Part shown: piece after piece, positions 33,681 through 41,481 of the stretch | How the letters are laid out: each line of letters begins with the position of its first letter | Position numbering within the stretch: the first letter of the stretch is position 1 | The notes under the pieces: generated by a model | Told to the model about the DNA's origin: nothing | Seen by the model: the letters and a program-made list of their open reading frames with translations, nothing else | The model's database searches: none | Assembly: GCA_963703235.1 (NCBI GenBank) | Contig: OY969802.1 | Span: 310,001 to 374,000 of the forward strand | Source of the DNA: VRUE01 sp963703235 | GTDB lineage: Bacteria > Actinomycetota > Thermoleophilia > Solirubrobacterales > 70-9 | DNA length: 64,000 nt | Direction of reading: 5' to 3' | Program-made: the position numbers and the translations under genes

Positions 33681-34688
33681 ATGGGCGCGGAGGGGGACGC
33701 TCCGCGGCTCGAAGCGGCTTCCCTGAACGGCGCCGACCCGCTGCGCATGCCCGACGGCGCCTTGGTCGCAAAGCGCGACGCGCCACTCGGTGGCCAGGCG
33801 GTGCTGGAGGGCGTGATGATGCGCGGCATCTCGACCTGGGCGGTCGCTGTGCGCAACCCCGAGGGTCAGATCGAGATCACCTCCGAATCGCTCGTCCCCT
33901 GGGCGAAGCGGCACCGGCTCTGGCGGGTTCCGGTAATCCGCGGCGTCGTCGCGCTGGGCGAGTCGCTGAAGATCGGCTTCCGTGCGCTGGCGATCTCCGC
34001 CAACGCGCAGATGGAGGAGGACGAGGAGGGGAACAAGGAAGAGATCGGCGGTTGGATCTGGGGGCTGACGATCGTCCTCTCGCTGGCTCTCGCAGTCGGC
34101 CTCTTCTTCGTCGTCCCGGTCGGGCTGACCAGCCTGATCAAGGACCAGCTCGGCAACGCATTCCTCTTCTGGCTGGTCGAGGGAGTCCTGCGCACGGCGA
34201 TCTTCATCGGCTACATCGTCGCGATCAGCCGCCTCCCCGACCTGCGCCGCGTCTTCGAGTACCACGGCGCCGAGCACAAGACGATCTCCTGCTACGAGGC
34301 CGAAGACCAGCTGGTGCCCTCGCGCGCGAAGCTCTACTCGCGCCTGCACCCGCGCTGCGGCACCAGCTTCCTGCTGATCGTGATGGTGCTGGCGATCTTC
34401 GTCTTCGCGCCGATCGGGCTGCCGGCCTGGTACTGGCTGCTCGCCTCGCGCATCCTCGGCATCCCGCTGATCGCCGGCCTCTCCTACGAGGTGATCAAGT
34501 GGGCCGGTAAGAACCGGCGCAAACGCTGGGTGCGGGCGGTGATGTGGCCGGGGCTGATGCTGCAGAACCTGACCACCCGCGAGCCCGACGAGGAGCAGCT
34601 GTCGGTGGCCATCGCCGCCTTGGAGAAAGTTCTGGCGGAGGAACCGAAAGTCGGCGAGGCCGAGTCGCCTATAGAGATCGTGGCGTAG
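33681..34688 (+). CDS. DUF1385 membrane protein
   Basis: A 335-residue member of DUF1385, often found next to rpmE and prfA. LGGQAVLEGVMMRGISTWAVAVRNPEG is the family's N-terminal signature. Two hydrophobic stretches (about 135-158 and 167-185) precede EYHGAEHKTISCYEAEDQLVPSRAK, which holds conserved His/Glu/Cys. LHPRCGTSFLLIVMVLAIFVF then begins more membrane helices. The biochemical role is not established. It starts 3 nt after rpmE and so is co-transcribed with it. Confidence 0.9.
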   Translation: MGAEGDAPRLEAASLNGADPLRMPDGALVAKRDAPLGGQAVLEGVMMRGISTWAVAVRNPEGQIEITSESLVPWAKRHRLWRVPVIRGVVALGESLKIGFRALAISANAQMEEDEEGNKEEIGGWIWGLTIVLSLALAVGLFFVVPVGLTSLIKDQLGNAFLFWLVEGVLRTAIFIGYIVAISRLPDLRRVFEYHGAEHKTISCYEAEDQLVPSRAKLYSRLHPRCGTSFLLIVMVLAIFVFAPIGLPAWYWLLASRILGIPLIAGLSYEVIKWAGKNRRKRWVRAVMWPGLMLQNLTTREPDEEQLSVAIAALEKVLAEEPKVGEAESPIEIVA

Positions 34689-34708
34689 CGGCGGGCGGGT
34701 CCTGTCGT

Positions 34709-34817
34709 CGGGTGGGGTGTCCAACCGGCCGCTGGGTTTTTCGCCCGGTGAGAGTGTGTCTCTCGTTGGCTGATGGGCGAAAAACAGGACGCCGCGTCCG
34801 GTTGGACACCCCACCCG
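34709..34817 (+). repeat. Large two-stem palindromic element, family C, copy 1
   Basis: Outer arms 34709-34728 and 34798-34817 are 20 bp and perfectly complementary. Inner arms GTTTTTCGCCC (34736-34746) and GGGCGAAAAAC (34775-34785) are 11 bp and perfect. The cap contains GAGAG-TGTGT-CTCTC. The asymmetric joint is CCGCTGG on the left and AGGACGCCGCGT on the right. It lies between DUF1385 and prfA. The left flank carries GGCGGGTCCTGTCG, also found in the parA in-gene repeat. Confidence 0.85.
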
Positions 34818-34853
34818 ACCCCACCCGCCCGAGCTGCGCCTATGGTTCTCTCC

Positions 34854-35921
34854 ATGATCGACTCACTCGTCGAGCAGATAGAAACTCGATTCTCTGAGCT
34901 AGAGCAGCAGATGTCCGATCCCGCTGTGATTGGCGATCGCGAGCGCTATGCCGAAGTGGGGCGCGAGTACCGGGAGCTGCAGCCGGCGCAGGCGCTGGCC
35001 CGGGAGTGGCGGACGTTGCAGGACGATTTGGAGGGCGCGCGCGAGCTGCTGGCCGAGGACGGCGACGACCCGGAGCTGCTCGAGCTGGCTGAGCAGGCGC
35101 CAGCGCGGCTGGCCGAGCTGGAGGAGGAGATCCGGCTGGCAATGGTCGAGCGCGACCCCAACGACGCCAAGAACGTCTTGGTCGAGATCCGCGCCGGCAC
35201 CGGCGGCGACGAGGCGGGGCTGTTCGCCGGCGACCTCTACAAGATGCTGAGCCGCTACGCCGAAGAGCGCGGCTTCGGCACCGAGACGATCTCGCAGTCG
35301 GCCGCCGAGGTCGGTGGCTTCAAGGAGGTCACCTTCGCGGTCAAGGGCGAGGGCGCCTACTCGATCTTCAAGTACGAGGGGGGGACGCACCGCGTGCAGC
35401 GAGTGCCGGAAACCGAGTCGCAGGGGCGCATCCACACCTCGACCGCGACCGTCGCGGTCCTGCCCGAGGCGGAGGAGGTCGAGGTCGAGGTCGACCAGAA
35501 CGATCTGCAGATCGACGTCTACCGCTCCTCCGGCCCGGGCGGGCAGTCGGTCAACACGACCGACTCGGCGGTGCGGATCACCCACAAGCCGAGCGGGATC
35601 GTCGTCTCGATGCAGGACGAGAAGTCGCAGCTGCAGAACCGCGAGAAGGCGATGCGGGTGCTGCGGGCGCGGCTGTACGAGCGCGAGCTGGCCGAGCAGC
35701 AGGCGAAGATCGCCTCCGAGCGCAAGGCGCAGGTCGGCAGCGGCGAGCGCTCCGAGAAGGTCCGCACCTACAACTTCCCCCAGGGTCGGGTCACCGACCA
35801 CCGCATCAAGCTCACCTCGCACGACCTCGACGGCGTCCTCGGCGGCGAGCTCGCCGAGTTCACCGACGCGCTGGCGGCCGAGGAGAAGCGGGAAAGACTG
35901 CAGGCGGCCGCGCTGGGATGA
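34854..35921 (+). CDS. prfA: Peptide chain release factor 1
   Basis: A 355-residue class I release factor that reads UAG/UAA and frees the peptide. RAGTGGDEAGLFAGDLYKMLSRYAEERG and the catalytic loop SSGPGGQSVNTTDSAVRITH (GGQ) are intact. ATG 34854 is chosen; ATG 34842 four codons earlier is an alternative. TATGGT ends 7 nt before the chosen start and might be a -10 element below the large hairpin. prmC, which methylates the GGQ Gln, starts 4 nt inside its end. Confidence 0.96.
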   Translation: MIDSLVEQIETRFSELEQQMSDPAVIGDRERYAEVGREYRELQPAQALAREWRTLQDDLEGARELLAEDGDDPELLELAEQAPARLAELEEEIRLAMVERDPNDAKNVLVEIRAGTGGDEAGLFAGDLYKMLSRYAEERGFGTETISQSAAEVGGFKEVTFAVKGEGAYSIFKYEGGTHRVQRVPETESQGRIHTSTATVAVLPEAEEVEVEVDQNDLQIDVYRSSGPGGQSVNTTDSAVRITHKPSGIVVSMQDEKSQLQNREKAMRVLRARLYERELAEQQAKIASERKAQVGSGERSEKVRTYNFPQGRVTDHRIKLTSHDLDGVLGGELAEFTDALAAEEKRERLQAAALG

Positions 35922-36775
35922 AGCGCGTGGCCGACAGGCGCCTTGCGGGCGGCGGTTCGGCGAACGTTCGCGAAGCGCTGGCGGCGGCAACCGACGCCAT
36001 GCAGGCGGCCGGTGTCGATAGCCCGAGACTCGACGCCGAACTGCTGCTCGGTGAGGCTGCCGGCTGGGACCGAGCTCGTCTCGCGGCGAATCCCGAGGCT
36101 ACCCTCCCCGCTGCCGCTGGGAGAAAATTCGGGGAGATGGTGCGGCGGCGACTGCGGCGCGAGCCCGTTGCCTACATCCTCGGCCGCAAGGGATTCCGAC
36201 AGATCGAGCTGGCGGTCGACCGCCGCGTCTTGATCCCGCGCCCGGAGACGGAGCTGCTGGTCGAGCTGGCGCTGGAGCTGCGACCGCAGCGGGTGCTCGA
36301 CGTCGGCACCGGCTCGGGCGCGATCGCGCTGGCGATCGCCGGCGAGCTGCCCGGGTGCGAGGTCGTGGCCACCGACACCTCCTGCGCGGCGCTCGAAGTG
36401 GCCCGTGCCAACGCGAAGCGGCTGGGGCTGGCGGAGCGGGTCGAGCTGAGCCGGCCGTTGCTGCCGCCGGGCTCGTCCGGGTTCGACCTGGTCGTCGCCA
36501 ACCTGCCCTACGTGAGCGAGGTGGAATGGGAGGATCTGGAGCCCGAGGTGACCAAGTGGGAGCCGCGCGAGGCGTTGCTGGGCGGCCTCGACGGCCTCGA
36601 CGTGTTGCGGGTGACGATCCCCGCCGCCGTCGACCTGGCTCCTGTCCTGGCGCTGGAGGTCGGGGCGGGTCAGGCCGACGCCGTGGGCCGGCTCCTCCGC
36701 GGCGCCGGTTTCGCGACGATCGAGACACGCCGCGACCTCGCGGGAATCGAGCGGGTCGTGCTCGGACAGCGATGA
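35918..36775 (+). CDS. prmC: Release-factor glutamine methyltransferase
   Basis: A 285-residue PrmC/HemK enzyme that N5-methylates the GGQ glutamine of release factors. The N-terminal helical domain is about 10-80, then REPVAYILGRKGFRQIELAVDRRVLIPRPETELLVE. SAM motif I is VLDVGTGSGAIALAIA, and the catalytic NPPY is varied here as VVANLPYVS (NLPY). The start overlaps the prfA stop (ATGA). It ends just before a 15-bp hairpin. Confidence 0.94.
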   Translation: MKRVADRRLAGGGSANVREALAAATDAMQAAGVDSPRLDAELLLGEAAGWDRARLAANPEATLPAAAGRKFGEMVRRRLRREPVAYILGRKGFRQIELAVDRRVLIPRPETELLVELALELRPQRVLDVGTGSGAIALAIAGELPGCEVVATDTSCAALEVARANAKRLGLAERVELSRPLLPPGSSGFDLVVANLPYVSEVEWEDLEPEVTKWEPREALLGGLDGLDVLRVTIPAAVDLAPVLALEVGAGQADAVGRLLRGAGFATIETRRDLAGIERVVLGQR

Positions 36776-36783
36776 GGAGGAGG

Positions 36784-36825
36784 TGTGGCGACTTACCCCC
36801 TGTATATGGCGGGTAACTCGCCACA
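36784..36825. repeat. Single hairpin between prmC and tsaC
   Basis: TGTGGCGACTTACCC (36784-36798) pairs with GGGTAACTCGCCACA (36811-36825) with one C/C mismatch; the loop is CCTGTATATGGC. There is no U-tract. No second copy was noticed in the window. Confidence 0.75.
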
Positions 36826-36834
36826 GGCCGGGCA

Positions 36835-37461
36835 ATGACCGAGGTCGTCTCGACCGAGCCGGACGGCGGCGCCGCGGCGCGGGCCGCGCTCGAGCGCTGC
36901 ATCGCCGCCGCCGGCGTCGCGGTCTTTCCGGCCGACGGGCTATATGGGCTGGCCTGCGACCCGCTCGACGCCGGCGCGATCGAGCGCATCCACCGGCTCA
37001 AGGGGCGCGACGAGGGCAAGTCGTCGGCGGTGATGTACCTGGCGCCGCTGGCGATGCGAGAGCTGGTCGAGGCGCTCGGGCCGCGCACGCGCGATGCCGT
37101 CGGGGCGCTGCTGCCGGGTCCGCTGACGTTGGTCGTCGCCAACCCGCGGCGGCGCTACCCGCTGGCCTGTCGCGAGAACCCGGAGCGGCTGGGGGTGCGG
37201 CTGATCGAGGGCCCGCTGGCCGGCGCGATGTGCCCGCTCTTCCAGACCTCGGCCAACCGCAGCGGCGAGCCTCCGGCGGCGAGCTTCCAAGGGGTGCCGG
37301 CGGGGATCGTCGAAGGCGCCGATCTGGCGATCGACGGCGGTGCCCTCACCGGCCTGCCCTCGACCGTGGTCGACGTCAGCCGCTACGACGAGACGGGCGA
37401 GTGGACGGTTCTCCGCGAAGGTGCGGTGACCGCAGCCGACCTGGCCGCAGCCCTCGCCTGA
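36835..37461 (+). CDS. Threonylcarbamoyl-AMP synthase (TsaC/Sua5, YrdC domain)
   Basis: A 208-residue YrdC-domain enzyme making threonylcarbamoyl-adenylate from Thr, bicarbonate and ATP for tRNA t6A. Signatures are VAVFPADGLYGLACDP (about 29-44), RIHRLKGRDEGKSSAVMY, LPGPLTLVV, GVRLIEGP and QTSANRSGEPPA. It has only the YrdC domain, i.e. the short TsaC/YwlC-core form without the Sua5 C-domain. It follows prmC as in many actinobacteria. Its last codon is one nt from a perfect 23-bp palindrome. Confidence 0.92.
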   Translation: MTEVVSTEPDGGAAARAALERCIAAAGVAVFPADGLYGLACDPLDAGAIERIHRLKGRDEGKSSAVMYLAPLAMRELVEALGPRTRDAVGALLPGPLTLVVANPRRRYPLACRENPERLGVRLIEGPLAGAMCPLFQTSANRSGEPPAASFQGVPAGIVEGADLAIDGGALTGLPSTVVDVSRYDETGEWTVLREGAVTAADLAAALA

Positions 37462-37514
37462 CCGCCGACGGGCCTAAAAGTCGCGATATAGGCGACTTTT
37501 AGGCCCGTCGGCGG
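37462..37514. repeat. Perfect 23-bp palindrome between convergent genes
   Basis: Arms 37462-37484 and 37492-37514 are 23 bp and fully complementary, with a 7-nt loop GATATAG. The arms hold GGGCCTAAAAGTCGC. It begins 1 nt after the tsaC stop and covers the 3' end of the convergent lysyl-oxidase-like gene, encoding its last residues. Bidirectional termination is possible, but there is no U-tract. Confidence 0.8.
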
Positions 37515-38332
37515 GATAGCAGCGCTGGGGGCCGTCGCGGTACGGCAGGCGGACGATCCGCACTGAGCGGTTGTTGCCCTCGTGCTCCTCGTAGAGGAGG
37601 TTGCGCGGATCGACCCGCATCACGAAGGCGACGCAGCCGCGCAGGCCGCTGACGTTTACCCACTGGCGGTCGTAGTCGGAGGGGTAGATGTCCGACCAGC
37701 CGACCGAAGTGCCGAGTCGCACCCGCTTGCGGCCCGGGTTCTGGTTGCAGGCCGGGTAGACGGGCCCGGCGGGGGAGCGGCGCATCGGCTTCGTGCGCTC
37801 GAGGTCGCGGAAGCAGTAGAAGACCTTGGGGCCCACGCGAACGCGCTGCAGCGGCTTCCGGTTCTCGTCGAGCGACCAGAATCTCCATGCTGAGCGGGTC
37901 CTCGACCTTCCAGTAGGAACCGCCGAACTCGTAGCCGACGTCGAAGAAGTGGAGGCGGGCGTCGGTGCGGAGGATGCGGACGCCACCGCCGACCCGGTAG
38001 ATCGCCTGGTTGGCGTGCATCCAGTTGCGCTTGTAGCGGCGGCCGCGCAGCTCGATCGGGCCGCGGCCGCGGGACATGATGTTGTTGCCCGCGTACAGGT
38101 GCACGCCGCCGCCGCGTCCGTAGCCGCCCCCGTGCCGCTCGACGAAGAGGTCTTCGGCGGGCCCGACGCGGAGGTCGGGGCAGAGCAGCTGCCGCGCTTC
38201 GGGCCCTTCGCAGGGGTTGCCGGTTGCAGCCAGGGTCGTCGTGGGCGCGGCGAGAACGACGCAGACGAGGACGGCCGCCGAGGGGACGATTCGCTTCACG
38301 GCCGCCAGGCTACCCAGCGACGAAGAAGCCAA
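37474..38332 (-). pseudogene. Secreted lysyl-oxidase-like protein with a frameshift
   Basis: The 5' part (38332 to about 37880) gives a signal peptide (IVPSAAVLVCVVLAAPTTTLA) and CPDLRVGPAEDLFVE..NWMHANQAIYRV..LHFFDVGYEFGGSYWKVEDPLSMEI. The homologous continuation is in another frame (37474 to about 37880): WSLDENRKPLQRVRVGPKVFYCFRDLERT..SVGWSDIYPSDYDRQWVNVSGLRGCVAFVMRVDPRNLLYEEHEGNNRS. Together they look like the bacterial lysyl-oxidase-domain family. Removing one base near 37877-37882 restores the frame. It may be a real pseudogene, an assembly or sequencing error, or programmed frameshifting; the copper-binding His cluster is not obvious. Confidence 0.7.
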
Positions 38333-38377
38333 TGCATCGGCGGCAGCGCTATCCCGGCCCGTTGGTATCGTCGCTGC

Positions 38378-39658
38378 GTGAGCGAGCTGCCCGAGAACAT
38401 CCAGAGCGCGCCCCTCGCCGAGGTCGATCCAGAGATCGCGGCGGTGCTCGACGGCGAGCTACGTCGCCAGCAGGGGACGCTGGAGATGATCGCCTCGGAG
38501 AACTTCGTCCCGCAGGCGGTGATGGAGGCGGTCGGCTCGGTGCTGACCAACAAGTACGCCGAGGGCTACCCGGGACGTCGCTACTACGGCGGCTGCGAGG
38601 AGGTCGACGTCGCCGAGCAGCTGGCAATCGACCGGGCCAAGGAGCTGTTCGGCGCCGAGCACGCCAACGTCCAGGCCCACGCCGGCGCCCAGGCCAACAA
38701 CGCCGCCTACATGGCGCTGCTCGAGCCGGGCGACACGATCATGGGGATGGCGCTCGACCACGGCGGCCACCTCACCCACGGGATGAAGCTGAACGTCTCC
38801 GGCAAGCTCTACGAGATCGTCGCCTACCACGTGCGCCGGGAGGACCTGCGGGTGGACATGGAGGAGGTCGAGCGGCTCGCCCAAGAGCAGCGCCCGAAGC
38901 TGATCGTTGCCGGCTGGTCCGCCTACTCGCGCCAGCTCGACTTCGCCGCCTTCCGGGAGATCGCCGATTCGGTCGACGCCAAGCTGATGGTCGACATGGC
39001 CCACTTCGCCGGCCTCGTCGCCGCCGGCGAGCACCCCAACCCGGTGCCGCACGCCGACGTGGTGACGACGACGATCCACAAGACGCTCTGCGGTCCGCGC
39101 AGCGGCATGATCCTCTGCCGGGAGGAGCACGCGCAGGCGATCGACAAAGCGATCTTCCCGGGCCAGCAGGGCGGCCCGCTGATGCACACGATCGCCGCCA
39201 AGGCGGTGGCGCTGCGGATCGCCGCCAGCGAGCCCTTCCGGCAGCGGCAGCGGCAGACGATCGCCAACGCGCAGGCGCTGGCGGCGGGCCTGGAAGCGAA
39301 CGGCGTACCGGTGCTGACCGGCGGCACCGACGTCCACCTGGTGCTGGTCGACCTGACGCCGAGCGGGCTCGACGGCAAGACCGCCGAGAGTCGCCTCGAG
39401 GAGGTCGGTATCACGGTCAACCGCAACGCGATTCCCTTCGACGAGAGGCCGCCGATGAACCCCTCCGGCCTGCGGATCGGCACCCCGGCCCTGACCACGC
39501 GCGGCCTGGTCGAGGAGGACCTGGCCGAGGTCGCCGCCGTCATCGCCACGGCGCTGGGCGGCGCTTTCGACGCCGAGAAGGACGCCCTCGCCGAGCGGAC
39601 CAGGACGCTGATGGAGCGCTACCCGCTTTATTCAGAGCTGTCCGCTGCTGCTGTCTGA
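38378..39658 (+). CDS. glyA: Serine hydroxymethyltransferase
   Basis: A 426-residue PLP enzyme converting serine and tetrahydrofolate to glycine and methylene-tetrahydrofolate. QQGTLEMIASENFVPQAVMEAVGSVLTNKYAEGYPGRRYYGGCE is the conserved N-terminus. DMAHFAGLVAAGEHPNPVPHADVVTTTIHKTLCGPRSGMIL holds the PLP Lys in TTTIHKT. GTG 38378 follows TATCGT (38366-38371), a possible -10 for a very short leader. It is divergent from the frameshifted gene, with 45 nt between the starts. Confidence 0.96.
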   Translation: MSELPENIQSAPLAEVDPEIAAVLDGELRRQQGTLEMIASENFVPQAVMEAVGSVLTNKYAEGYPGRRYYGGCEEVDVAEQLAIDRAKELFGAEHANVQAHAGAQANNAAYMALLEPGDTIMGMALDHGGHLTHGMKLNVSGKLYEIVAYHVRREDLRVDMEEVERLAQEQRPKLIVAGWSAYSRQLDFAAFREIADSVDAKLMVDMAHFAGLVAAGEHPNPVPHADVVTTTIHKTLCGPRSGMILCREEHAQAIDKAIFPGQQGGPLMHTIAAKAVALRIAASEPFRQRQRQTIANAQALAAGLEANGVPVLTGGTDVHLVLVDLTPSGLDGKTAESRLEEVGITVNRNAIPFDERPPMNPSGLRIGTPALTTRGLVEEDLAEVAAVIATALGGAFDAEKDALAERTRTLMERYPLYSELSAAAV

Positions 39659-39662
39659 GCGC

Positions 39663-40703
39663 TTGAAGATCTGGGTCGATATGAGCGCGCCGGCGCACGT
39701 GCTGGTGCTGCGGCCGATCATCGAGCGGCTGCGAGCGCAGGGGCACACGATCGAGGTCACCTCGCGCGACTACGCCCAGACCCAGGCGCTGCTCGACCTG
39801 CACGGGATGGAGCACACGCCGATCGGTCGCCACGGCGGCGCCTCGCGGCTGCGCAAGGCCTACCGGCTCGGCGCCCGCACCGCGGCGATGCTCGGCTTCG
39901 GCCGCGGTCGCTCCTTCGACCTCGCTCTCGCCCACGGCTCCAACGACCTGGCGATCGCCGCCCGCGCGCTCGGCATCCCCGAGGCCAACATGCACGACTA
40001 TGAGTACGCGGTCACCCAGCACCGGATCGGCTGCCGCCTCGCCCGGCGGGTGATGTTCCCCGAGTCGGTCCCGGCCGAGCGCCTGCGCCGCTTCGGGGTC
40101 GGGCCGGAGAAGCTCTTCCCCTACCCCGGCCTGAAGGAGGAGTACTACCTCTACGACTTCGAGCCGGACGCCGAGGCGCTGCGGCGCCTCTCGGTCGACA
40201 CGGCGCGGGTGGTGGTGGTCGTCCGGCCGCCGCCCGACGTCTCTCTCTACCACCGCAAGTCGAACCCGCTCTTTCCCAGGGTGCTGGCGCAACTCGGCCA
40301 CGACGAGGGAGTGCACGCGATCGTCCTGCCGCGCACCCAAGAGCAGCGGCAGCTGGTCGAGAGCATGGTGCTGCCCTCGCTGATCGTGCCGCCGGGGGCG
40401 GTCGAGGCGCAGAGCCTGGTCGCCCTCGCCGACCTGGTCGTCTCGGCTGGCGGCACGATGAACCGCGAGGCGGCCGCTCTCGGCACGCCCGTCTACACGA
40501 CCTACGGCGGCCGGCTCGGCGGCGTCGACGAAGCGCTGATCCGGGAAGGGCGGCTGCGCCCGCTGACCGACCCACGGGCGTTGCCACTGCGCAAGCGCGG
40601 CGAGGGCGCAGCGCCGACCCGCCGCGACCCGGAGCCGCTGGTCGAGACGATCCTCGGCACGGTCGGCGAATCGTCGCCCGCCAAGAGCCCTGCGGCGCCT
40701 TGA
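39663..40703 (+). CDS. DUF354 protein (GT-B-like glycosyltransferase fold)
   Basis: A 346-residue protein of DUF354, predicted to fold like UDP-GlcNAc 2-epimerase/GT-B glycosyltransferases. KIWVDMSAPAHVLVLRPIIERLRAQGHTIEVTSRDYAQTQALLDLHGM is the family's start; ADLVVSAGGTMNREAAALGTPVYTTYGG is the donor-binding-like motif. The family occurs in archaeal and bacterial surface-glycan clusters. It starts at TTG 39663, 4 nt after glyA. The next gene is a polyprenyl-phosphate sugar transferase, supporting a role in envelope glycan synthesis. Confidence 0.85.
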   Translation: MKIWVDMSAPAHVLVLRPIIERLRAQGHTIEVTSRDYAQTQALLDLHGMEHTPIGRHGGASRLRKAYRLGARTAAMLGFGRGRSFDLALAHGSNDLAIAARALGIPEANMHDYEYAVTQHRIGCRLARRVMFPESVPAERLRRFGVGPEKLFPYPGLKEEYYLYDFEPDAEALRRLSVDTARVVVVVRPPPDVSLYHRKSNPLFPRVLAQLGHDEGVHAIVLPRTQEQRQLVESMVLPSLIVPPGAVEAQSLVALADLVVSAGGTMNREAAALGTPVYTTYGGRLGGVDEALIREGRLRPLTDPRALPLRKRGEGAAPTRRDPEPLVETILGTVGESSPAKSPAAP

Positions 40704-40741
40704 CGACGATCGGGGCCGGTCGCGCGACTAGCCTCTCTCCC

Positions 40742-41404
40742 ATGTCCGAGCAGGCCGACGCCGCGCTCGCGGAGTTCATCGCGCTTGCGGGCGAAGGGGA
40801 ACCTCGTCCCGTCGACCGTGTCCTGCGCGCCCTCGACGTGCTCATCTCCGCCTCGATCCTGCTGGTCCTGGCGCCGTTGCTGGCGCTGACCGCGGTGGCG
40901 ATCGCGCTCAGCTCCGGCCGGCCGGTCTTCTACCACGGCGCCCGCGTCGGCCGGGCCGGCGCCCTGTTCCGGATGTACAAGTTCCGGACGCTGAAACCCG
41001 ATGCCGAGGAGCGGCTCGGCCCCTACCTGGGCGAGGAGCTCTCGCGCCGCACCGAAGAAGAGGTGACGCGGGTGGGGAGGGCACTGCGAAAGGTCCACCT
41101 CGACGAGGTGCCGCAGCTGTGGAACGTCCTGCGCGGTGAGATGGCGGTGGTCGGCCCGCGGCCGATCCGGCCGGCCTTCTTCACCGAGCTCTGCGAGGAG
41201 ATCCCCCAGTACTGGCAGCGGCTGGTCGTCCGCCCCGGCGTCACCGGCTTCGCCCAGACGCGAATGACGCGCGAGGAGTCGTGGGCCGACAAGCTCGCCC
41301 ACGACATGGAGTACATCGCCGACCGCTCGGTCTCGCTCTACGTCAGCGTCCTCCTTGCCACGGTGGCCAAGGTCCTAGGCCGCGGCCCCGCCGCCCCAAC
41401 CTAG
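40742..41404 (+). CDS. Polyprenyl-phosphate sugar-1-phosphate transferase (WbaP/PglC type)
   Basis: A 220-residue monotopic phosphoglycosyl transferase that starts lipid-linked glycan synthesis. The re-entrant hydrophobic helix is about 25-52 (ALDVLISASILLVLAPLLALTAVAIAL). VFYHGARVGRAGALFRMYKFRTL, GRALRKVHLDEVPQLWNVLRGEMAVVGPRPIRP and RPGVTGFAQ are the family motifs. ATG 40742 is preferred to the upstream TTG 40700, because TAGCCT ends 7 nt before it and the added residues are not conserved. A 23-bp palindrome starts right after the stop. Confidence 0.92.
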   Translation: MSEQADAALAEFIALAGEGEPRPVDRVLRALDVLISASILLVLAPLLALTAVAIALSSGRPVFYHGARVGRAGALFRMYKFRTLKPDAEERLGPYLGEELSRRTEEEVTRVGRALRKVHLDEVPQLWNVLRGEMAVVGPRPIRPAFFTELCEEIPQYWQRLVVRPGVTGFAQTRMTREESWADKLAHDMEYIADRSVSLYVSVLLATVAKVLGRGPAAPT

Positions 41405-41454
41405 AGACGAGCCGTGAGTTGAGCACCCTGAGGGTGCTCAACTCACGGCTCGTC
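41405..41454. repeat. Palindromic repeat family A, copy 2
   Basis: Arms 41406-41428 and 41432-41454 are 23 bp and perfectly complementary around TGA. They share GACGAGCCGTGAGTT and GGGTGCTCAACTC with the copy at 23654-23706. It lies between the sugar transferase and asnB genes. Confidence 0.88.
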
Positions 41455-41481
41455 CTGCGGTGGCTGGCAGACTGCGCGGCC

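Noticed and set aside
36783..37502. A 239-codon plus-strand frame over tsaC
   Set aside because: It is an alternative frame; the YrdC motifs are in the frame 36835-37461.
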